Shown here piece after piece: positions 8,852-14,329 of a stretch of 28,129 bases of DNA. The DNA is from CAVQBP01 sp964448105 (GTDB taxonomy: Bacteria > Bacteroidota > Ignavibacteria > Ignavibacteriales > Ignavibacteriaceae). The DNA lies in assembly GCA_964448105.1 (NCBI GenBank), contig CAYUVK010000064.1, positions 1 to 28,129 of the forward strand, read 5' to 3'. Both the position numbers and the translations under genes were made by a program. Within the stretch, counting starts at the first letter, position 1, and each line of letters opens with the position of its first letter. The notes beneath the pieces were generated by a model, which saw nothing but the letters and a program-made list of their open reading frames with translations, ran no database searches and had not been told where the DNA came from.

Positions 8852-9856
8852 TCATCCGCCGATTGCAGCCATTGAATTTTTAATCCGGATGTTTGAAGCA
8901 TTTTCAACTTCAAAACCATTTTTAAATCTTTTATTTATACAATTAATAACAGTTTCTTTTATTTCTTTATCGGAATAATTTGTTCTTAACATCTCACGAA
9001 GATCTAATACACCATTATCGTATAGGCAGGTCTTTAACATACCCGTTGGTGTTATTCGAATTCTATTACAAGTATTACAAAATGATCTTGAGTAGCTGGC
9101 GATTATCCCAATTCTTCCTTTAAAACCCGGGATTGAAAATAAATCCGCCGTCGAATCATTCTTATTTAATTGGATAATTCCGGGATATGCTTTTTGCAGT
9201 ATAGCCAATATTTCCTTTGCATTTACAATTTTTATTGAATTGCTCTTCCCATCAAAAGGCATTTTCTCTATAAAACGAACTTCAATATTTTCATCCTTTG
9301 CGATACTTGCTAAATCCGGGATTTCATCAACATTGAAATATTTTGATACAACTGTATTTACTTTAACCGGAATATGTAGATTAATAATTTCATCAAGAGT
9401 TTTTAAAACATCACTTAAAAGCTCCCTCTGTGTAATTATTTTGAATTTATCTTTATTAAGAGTATCAATACTTAAATTAATTCCATTTATCACAAGATCT
9501 TTCAGCTTTTGCAAATATGGAAATATCAAGGTACCATTTGTAGTTATATGAATTGAAAGAGTGGGATTTAACTTTTTAATTGATTCGATAAAAGTGATTA
9601 AACCTTTTCTAACAAAAGGTTCTCCCCCGGTAATACGTAATTTATTTATCCCTAAATTTAAAAAGATATTAATTAAGCGTAGATATTCTTCGTAAGTTAG
9701 AATTTCTCTATGTGAAATTAAGGGCATTCCTTCTTCCGGCATGCAATATATACAGCGAAGATTGCATCTATCGGTAATGGCTAAGCGTAAATAATTAATT
9801 ACCCTGCCAAAATTATCTTTTAATAATAAAGGATTGGCTTTCCCTGAATCATCCAT
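8852..9856 (-). CDS. moaA: GTP 3',8-cyclase MoaA
   Basis: 334-aa radical-SAM enzyme that rearranges GTP in the first step of Mo-cofactor synthesis. The N-terminal SAM cluster is C31, C35, C38 (CNLRCIYCMPEEG); ITGGEPFVRKG follows; the C-terminal substrate-side cluster is C260, C263 and C277 (CNTCNRIRITPTGMLKTC). The essential GG tail is intact (SMAAIGG at the end). First gene of the operon moaA, permease, moaC-moaB, moeA, MOSC, with tight spacing. About 140 nt upstream on the minus strand I see no Moco-riboswitch-like fold. The start is supported by GGGAAGAA upstream and by full family length. Confidence 0.97.
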   Translation of the reverse strand: MDDSGKANPLLLKDNFGRVINYLRLAITDRCNLRCIYCMPEEGMPLISHREILTYEEYLRLINIFLNLGINKLRITGGEPFVRKGLITFIESIKKLNPTLSIHITTNGTLIFPYLQKLKDLVINGINLSIDTLNKDKFKIITQRELLSDVLKTLDEIINLHIPVKVNTVVSKYFNVDEIPDLASIAKDENIEVRFIEKMPFDGKSNSIKIVNAKEILAILQKAYPGIIQLNKNDSTADLFSIPGFKGRIGIIASYSRSFCNTCNRIRITPTGMLKTCLYDNGVLDLREMLRTNYSDKEIKETVINCINKRFKNGFEVENASNIRIKNSMAAIGG

Positions 9857-9999
9857 AAATTCATTCTTCCCATTTCAATTTGATCCCCCTCAGACTTTAG
9901 CCAATAATTTTCTATCTATCTGCCATTTTTTTATATATTAAAATAAGAAATATTTTGAATAATTGAATTACTAAATTATTTTAGAATTATGAATTGAGC

Positions 10000-10124
10000 G
10001 TAGGGACTGCCCAATAAGTAAAGCATTTGTCATTTCGAGGGAGTTTTCGACCGAGAAATCTTCTCCTAACGCAAGATTTCTCCCTTCGATCGAAATGACA
10101 ACCGCACTTTTTAGTCGGTACTAC
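10000..10124. mobile_element. MITE-like palindromic element, copy A
   Basis: 125-bp imperfect palindrome between the divergent moaA and epimerase genes. The core runs from TGTCATTTCGA (10028-10038) to TCGAAATGACA (10090-10100), 73 bp, with AGAAATCTT/AAGATTTCT inside. The ends (GTAGGGACTGCC... and ...TTAGTCGGTACTAC) are a decayed version of the terminal repeats of copies B and C. It has no coding capacity. It fills most of the 324-nt gap between the two genes; nothing else is seen there. Confidence 0.7.
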
Positions 10125-10180
10125 AGTGCATTCTATTTAAAATAAACATTTGTCTTGTTTAAATAAATAAAGGATAAATA

Positions 10181-11113
10181 ATGAAACATATAATTCTAGG
10201 AGCTGGCGGCGCAATAAGCAAAGTGCTTGTTAATGAACTAACCTTAAATAATGAGAAAATAAAATTAGCCGCACGACATACAAAAACCATTTCAGAAATA
10301 GAATCGATAAAAACAGACTTACTAAACTTTAACGAGGTTAATGACGTAATAGAAGAATTTTCTACAGTGTATCTTGTTGCAGGATTAAAATACGATATAA
10401 ATACATGGCGTGAGCAGTGGCCGAAAATAATGCGCAACACTGTCGAAGCATGCGGTGCGAAAAATGCTAAGTTAATTTTCTTCGATAATGTATATTCATA
10501 TGGCAAGGTAGACGGAGTAATGAATGAAGAAACTCCATTGAATCCTTGCAGTAAAAAAGGAGAAGTGAGAGCAAAGCTAATCGAGTATTTAAATTCAGAA
10601 ATTAAGAATAAAAACATAACCGCTATGATTGCGAGGGCAGCCGATTTTTATGGTCCATATACGGAAAGGGTAAGCGCTATTTCAATCGGAGTTCTAGATA
10701 AATTATTAAAAGGGAAAAAACCTCAATGGTTTTGTAACGCAAACGTAAAACATTCTTTTACATATACCGGTGATTGCGGGAAAGCTTTATATATGCTATC
10801 AAAAAGTGAATCTAATTTTAATCAAACCTGGCACATGCCGACTGCAAGCCCGGCAGAAACCGGAGAAGAATTGATTAAAATTGCTGCTCAAAAGCTAAAT
10901 GCAAAAGCGAATTATGCCGTCTTAAAAAAATGGATGTTTACACTATTAGGCATCTTCAATTCTTTATTAAAAGAGCTCGATGAAATGATGTACCAGTTTC
11001 AATACGATTACATATTTGATTCATCAAAATTTGAAAAGCATTTTAACTTCACACCAACTACTTATGAAAAAGGAATTGAAGAAACTATTAAAAGCATGAA
11101 GGGAATGCAGTAG
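10181..11113 (+). CDS. NAD-dependent epimerase/dehydratase-like atypical SDR
   Basis: 310-aa extended short-chain dehydrogenase/epimerase fold. The N terminus MKHIILGAGGAISKVL is a Rossmann start with Ser where the third glycine of GxxGxxG should be; FFDNVYSYGKVDG, NPCSKKGEVRAKLIEYL, ARAADFYGP and KHSFTYTGDCGKALYML follow the family order. The usual catalytic YxxxK is absent: a Lys stands where the Tyr should be, before GEVRAK. It may therefore bind nucleotide without classical epimerase chemistry, as in NmrA-like or atypical SDRs. AAAGGATAAAT precedes the ATG. Convergent with the aldo/keto reductase, with a shared palindrome at its stop codon. Substrate unknown. Confidence 0.9.
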   Translation: MKHIILGAGGAISKVLVNELTLNNEKIKLAARHTKTISEIESIKTDLLNFNEVNDVIEEFSTVYLVAGLKYDINTWREQWPKIMRNTVEACGAKNAKLIFFDNVYSYGKVDGVMNEETPLNPCSKKGEVRAKLIEYLNSEIKNKNITAMIARAADFYGPYTERVSAISIGVLDKLLKGKKPQWFCNANVKHSFTYTGDCGKALYMLSKSESNFNQTWHMPTASPAETGEELIKIAAQKLNAKANYAVLKKWMFTLLGIFNSLLKELDEMMYQFQYDYIFDSSKFEKHFNFTPTTYEKGIEETIKSMKGMQ

Positions 11114-11138
11114 GGAATGCAAATTTTGCATTTCCTAC
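11110..11138. terminator. Likely bidirectional terminator hairpin between convergent genes
   Basis: Near-perfect palindrome: GTAGGGAATGCAAA pairs with TTTGCATTTCCTAC with a single wobble and a minimal loop. The left arm includes the epimerase stop codon, and the aldo/keto reductase ends at 11157 on the other strand. There is no long T tract, so efficiency is uncertain. Confidence 0.6.
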
Positions 11139-11156
11139 ACTACTTATATTTTACAA

Positions 11157-12128
11157 CTACCAGGCGTAAGCTTCCGGCGCCTGATTACCCGGTCCGGGCC
11201 AGATTTCATCCAGCTTATTTAAAATCTCTTCCGAAAGTTTAACCTCTAATGATGAAACATTTTCCTCTAGTTGCTCTGCTGTTCTAGGACCTACAATTGG
11301 TGAAGTAATATCTTTATTATGTAAAACCCAAGCCAGCGCAATATTTGCAGGTTTTTCATTTAATTCTTTACAAAGATTTTCATAAGCTTGAATTTGAGAG
11401 CGAAGCTTTTCAACAGATTTTTGCAACGGTTCCCTGCTTCTTCTGCCTGATTTTGGTTTATCGAGAATTCCGCAGAGCAGCCCGCCAGCCATCGGACTCC
11501 AGGGAATTACACCTACACCCATAGCACGGCAAGCTGGAATAACTTCCAGTTCAATATGCCTGTTTCTTAAGCTGTAAATGCTCTGCTCGGAAACTAGTCC
11601 TAAAAAATTTCTTTCTTTTGCTTTATAATTTGCTTCAACAATATTCCATGCAGCAAAATTACTGCTGCCGACGTAAATAACTTTCCCTTCTTTAACTAAC
11701 TGTTCCATTGCCTGCCATATTTCTTCCCAAGGAGTATCTCGATCTACATGATGCATCTGGTATAGATCAATATGATCTGTTTTCAATCTTCTCAAACTAT
11801 CTTCGCAGGCTTTGCGTATATTATAAGCAGATAATTTTTGATCATTAACTCCCTCTCCCATTTTCCCATAAACTTTTGTTGCAAGGACAATGTTTTCTCT
11901 TCTTCCATTTCCCTGCTCAAGCCATTTACCTATTATTTTCTCTGTAAGTCCAACACCTTTATCCCATCCATAAACATTAGCGGTATCAAAAAAATTAATC
12001 CCAAGCTCTAAAGCCTCATCCATAATTTTAAAGCTGTCTTCTTCAGATGTATACGGTCCAAAATTCATTGTACCGAGACAAATCTTACTTACTTTTAATC
12101 CGGTTCTTCCAAGGAATGTATATTCCAT
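11157..12128 (-). CDS. Aldo/keto reductase
   Basis: 323-aa NADPH-dependent (alpha/beta)8-barrel oxidoreductase. The catalytic tetrad is complete: D48 and Y53 (FFDTANVYG), K85 (VLATKV) and H126 (YQMHH). Other family marks are GRTGLKVSKICLGTMNFG at the N terminus, DHIDLYQMH, YVGSSNF, IPWSPMAGGLLCG and PIVGPRTAEQLEENV. The class is that of YghZ/YhdN-like aldehyde reductases; substrate is not predictable. Single gene, with a TTCTCC/GGAGAA ribosome-binding site next to the ATG. Confidence 0.95.
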   Translation of the reverse strand: MEYTFLGRTGLKVSKICLGTMNFGPYTSEEDSFKIMDEALELGINFFDTANVYGWDKGVGLTEKIIGKWLEQGNGRRENIVLATKVYGKMGEGVNDQKLSAYNIRKACEDSLRRLKTDHIDLYQMHHVDRDTPWEEIWQAMEQLVKEGKVIYVGSSNFAAWNIVEANYKAKERNFLGLVSEQSIYSLRNRHIELEVIPACRAMGVGVIPWSPMAGGLLCGILDKPKSGRRSREPLQKSVEKLRSQIQAYENLCKELNEKPANIALAWVLHNKDITSPIVGPRTAEQLEENVSSLEVKLSEEILNKLDEIWPGPGNQAPEAYAW

Positions 12129-12348
12129 TGTTTCTCCTTAAAATTTTTCTTTAAATTAGTTATAAATATTTATAAAAATAATAAATCATTAAATAAAACT
12201 TTATGTGATTAGTCAATGAAGTTTTTATATTCAAAAACCTAGGAAGTTTTGAAAAATTTAAAAGGTTTTGGTTTCTATTGAATTGATGAAATTAAATAAA
12301 ATGGAAACTTTATTTTGAAAAAAGAATTGCCAGGACTTCTAATTAATT

Positions 12349-12472
12349 ACTGAAGTTACGCAATTGAATGTTTTTGTCATATTGAGTGAAGCGAAATATC
12401 TCAAGACAGTGCAAATTATAAACTTTGGGATTCTTCATTTCATTCAGAATGACAATTATGCGTAACTTCAGT
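12349..12472. mobile_element. MITE-like element with perfect 14-bp terminal repeats and a possible 5-bp target duplication
   Basis: The ends ACTGAAGTTACGCA (12349-12362) and TGCGTAACTTCAGT (12459-12472) are perfect inverted repeats. TAATT stands directly outside both ends (12344-12348 and 12473-12477), which looks like a target-site duplication. The inner arms GTCATATTGAGTGAAGCG and the complement of TTCATTCAGAATGAC are a diverged TGTCATT...AATGACA palindrome like those in the other elements, but the terminal sequence is a different family. 124 bp, non-coding. Confidence 0.72.
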
Positions 12473-12534
12473 TAATTAGACTGATGTAATTTGATTTTGA
12501 AGAAATTTATTATAATTTTCTTTGATTATTAAAC

Positions 12535-12655
12535 GGGGTTATGACCGCCAAGTCCAAGTATCGGGTAGAGTCTTCGTACCGAGGCGTCAGGACTTGCCTT
12601 GAAGGCAGTAATTCTGTTTACAGAAGCGCCCTGAACTCATTGCTGGCATAACCCC
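12535..12655 (+). ncRNA. Candidate structured non-coding RNA, family unknown
   Basis: 121-nt block with about 53% GC (64 of 121) in a strongly AT-rich intergenic region. It is closed by a perfect 9-bp stem, GGGGTTATG (12535-12543) with CATAACCCC (12647-12655), extended by CC/GG across a bulged A. Inside are CAAGTCC (12549-12555) with GGACTTG (12590-12596), an inner stem 12561-12567 with 12577-12582, a hairpin 12596-12606 (GCCT/AGGC) and a hairpin TTCTG-TTTA-CAGAA (12612-12625). TCAGG (12587-12591) could pair instead with CCTGA (12630-12634). On the plus strand TTTG at 12496-12499 and TTTCTTTG at 12517-12524 resemble a Bacteroidota promoter placed to start transcription near 12531-12535, and the closing stem is followed by an AT-rich, partly T-rich tract. 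It does not match tRNA, 5S, SRP, 6S or tmRNA as I know them. Strand is inferred from the promoter; the fold also works on the minus strand. Confidence 0.5.
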
Positions 12656-12846
12656 AATTTTATATTTAATTTAACTTCTTTTAGTCTTATCTTCTCTCCT
12701 GGGTGTTTATACTATTTAATCTAATCCATTTAATTTCAAAAATCGGATTTCGGATTGCTGATTTGCAAATCATAACCAAAGACTACAAACAAATGTCAAC
12801 AATTCTTCATCCGGGATTAGTTATAAAACAATACGATTATTATTAA

Positions 12847-13557
12847 TTAAATGAACTTTCCCAGCGGAAATTCTTTCGAATAGGGTTTAGACCAGATATA
12901 TTTCAGACTTCCGCCTACAAATCTTGATGCTGAAAAATAAATAACCAGGCTATTATATTTTGAAGCCTTTTTTAGTAATGTTGAATCCAAGTCAATTATA
13001 ATTTCTGTGAGATCCTCAGTTAAATTATTGTCCTCTTCTCTATAATCGAGAAAAAAGAATTTTTCTTTTTTATTTACCGGCTGGTAAAACATAAATACGA
13101 ATACCAAATCATACTCATGGTTATAAATAGTTTCGTCTCCAATTATAATTAACGGGAGCTTTATTTTCTTTTCCTTTGCATTCAAAAGCAAATCATTGAA
13201 AGGAAAGTTTAATAGGTTTTTTGTGCAGCCAGCAGGTGTAATTATGTTATTTACAGCTGGTGATTTATCATTAACATTTTTAATGTTGAATTTTACTAAC
13301 CGGTTAAACGAAGTAGTCCCCTTTATTCTTGCTTCTTTCCAAATATTTGATAGAACCGGGATAGAATTTACATATTTTGCAAACTCAATGGTAACAGCAA
13401 ATTTTGATCTTTGAAAAACAGCAGCTTTACTTTTACTTGCGTTATATTTCAGGGGCCTATTAGAGGCAAAAGTCTGTTCATTCATTACCCTGTAAACAAC
13501 ATTTTTCATCTTACCGGAAGGTTTACCTAATATAGAAGTATCTTTTATTCTAACCAT
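12847..13557 (-). CDS. DUF6266-like protein of unknown function
   Basis: 236 aa, no signal peptide or membrane segment. The first 100 residues resemble DUF6266 proteins of Bacteroidota: ILGKPSGKMKNVVYRVMN, then KSKAAVFQRSKFAVTIEFAKYV, LSNIWKEARIKGTTSFNRLVKFNIKNV. The C-terminal half (residues 130-236) is rich in beta-strand-like hydrophobic stretches (LPLIIIGDE, YDLVFVFMFY, SLVIYFSASRFVGGS). Function is not known; some relatives are multi-copy small beta-rich proteins. It is a single gene, with GGGGGAAGT just upstream of the ATG and the 11-bp repeat array about 85 nt further upstream. Confidence 0.75.
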   Translation of the reverse strand: MVRIKDTSILGKPSGKMKNVVYRVMNEQTFASNRPLKYNASKSKAAVFQRSKFAVTIEFAKYVNSIPVLSNIWKEARIKGTTSFNRLVKFNIKNVNDKSPAVNNIITPAGCTKNLLNFPFNDLLLNAKEKKIKLPLIIIGDETIYNHEYDLVFVFMFYQPVNKKEKFFFLDYREEDNNLTEDLTEIIIDLDSTLLKKASKYNSLVIYFSASRFVGGSLKYIWSKPYSKEFPLGKFI

Positions 13558-13641
13558 TACTTCCCCCTTTCAAATTATTTGTGTATGATAAATATAAGGT
13601 AGAAGACCGGCTAAATGCCGGGTACACCAGAATATATAAGC

Positions 13642-13685
13642 AATCAGAGTGGATTCAGAGTATATTCAGAGTGCATTCAGAATAT
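13642..13685. repeat. Four 11-bp tandem repeats (consensus ATTCAGAGTNN)
   Basis: Consecutive units AATCAGAGTGG, ATTCAGAGTAT, ATTCAGAGTGC and ATTCAGAATAT, each exactly 11 bp, so one unit per helical turn. They lie 85 bp upstream of the ATG of the minus-strand DUF6266-like gene. The phasing would suit cooperative binding of a regulator on one face of the DNA; a simple replication-slippage repeat is the alternative. Confidence 0.75.
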
Positions 13686-14008
13686 AATGAAAAGGAGGTT
13701 TAGAGTGAAGCAAAATTCAAATTTATGAAATAGAATATAGCGACAAATTGAAATTTAGATTCTATAATAAATAATTTTAAATTTTTAATAATATGAAACA
13801 AATGCAACAGAAAAGTAAGAATAGCAACTTGTAATTACAACATCCCGTTTTTAAAAGTTTCCAACAACTTCCATTCCGTTTTGTAGATCTAAAATTTGAA
13901 TTGTATGTGAAACGGCAATGCAGCTCTATACGAAATACAATATTTATAATTCAGTTATTTTTATTGATTTTTAGCCTAGAAAAAGCTACAATTACATATA
14001 TCATTCCT

Positions 14009-14048
14009 AAAACAATATAAAATTATTCCTCCCTTGATATATTGTTTT
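14009..14048. repeat. 11-bp inverted repeat upstream of the kinase remnant
   Basis: AAAACAATATA (14009-14019) and TATATTGTTTT (14038-14048) are perfect complements separated by 18 nt. It stands 34 bp before the ATG of the kinase gene remnant and may be an old operator or a weak terminator. Confidence 0.4.
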
Positions 14049-14082
14049 AATGCTGTGGTTTGTTAATTAATCCGGGGGTTTT

Positions 14083-14142
14083 ATGATCGGGGAAAATATT
14101 TCTCGTTACAGGATTCTTGATGAACTCGGCGAAGTCTGTATG
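14083..14142 (+). pseudogene. 5' remnant of a Ser/Thr protein kinase gene
   Basis: After the ATG at 14083, preceded by CCGGGGG, the first 20 or so codons read MIGENISRYRILDELGEVCM, the usual start of Hanks-type bacterial kinases (MIGxxIxxYxIxxxLGxGGMG), with the glycine-rich loop altered from GEGGMG to GEVCMG. Exactly at this loop the palindromic element copy B begins, and the frame beyond it (to 14418) reads through the repeat and then into unrelated sequence overlapping the next gene. No VAIK lysine, HRD or DFG motif follows, so the kinase body is lost. Confidence 0.7.
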
Positions 14143-14259
14143 GGACTGACTAAAAAGAACATTTGTCATTTCGACCAAAGGGAGAAATCTTGCGTTTTGA
14201 AAAGACTTCTCGGTCGAAGACTTCCTCGAAATGACACTTCCTACTTTTGGGACAACCCC
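14142..14259. mobile_element. MITE-like palindromic element, copy B
   Basis: 118 bp. Ends GGGACTGACTAAAAAG (left) and CTTTTGGGACAACCCC (right) are imperfect inverted repeats; the core from TGTCATTTCGA (14164) to TCGAAATGACA (14236) is 73 bp, the same size as copy A, with GGGAGAAATCTT on the left and AGACTTCTCGGTCGAAGA on the right. It cuts the kinase reading frame at the glycine-rich loop. Read as protein it gives the CHFDQREKS type of peptide often seen in spurious ORFs. Confidence 0.78.
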
Positions 14260-14329
14260 ATCAAAACCATATTTTGTATTCTGTATTTAATTCGCACTTC
14301 CATTTTTCAACCAGCTTTAAATAATATCT

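Larger units (their letters stand above)
12129..12846. other. 718-nt intergenic region
   Basis: No protein gene is supported here. It holds the MITE-like element at 12349-12472 and the structured RNA candidate at 12535-12655, annotated separately. The stretch 12129-12340 is very AT-rich and should contain the aldo/keto reductase promoter; 12656-12846 is AT-rich, downstream of the DUF6266-like gene, and shows nothing recognisable. Confidence 0.8.
13558..14082. other. 525-nt intergenic region upstream of the DUF6266-like gene
   Basis: AT-rich and without a supportable gene. It holds the four 11-bp repeats (13642-13685) and an 11-bp inverted repeat (14009-14048), listed separately. A strong ribosome-binding site, AAAAGGAGGT (13690-13699), is followed by a GTG at 13705 that runs only seven codons to a stop, so it is a decayed start or a chance match. 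Confidence 0.7.

Noticed and set aside
9857..9999. Moco riboswitch upstream of moaA
   Set aside because: The leader on the minus strand is AT-rich and short, and I could not find paired stems of the Moco RNA type.
12535..12655. Integron attC site
   Set aside because: An attC begins with AAC and ends with GTT core sites; this block begins GTT and ends AAC, and its arms are not symmetric along their length. No integrase or cassette array is present.
13690..13728. Seven-codon leader peptide after a strong AAAAGGAGGT site
   Set aside because: No following gene or attenuator on that strand and no conserved residues; more likely the relic of a lost gene start.
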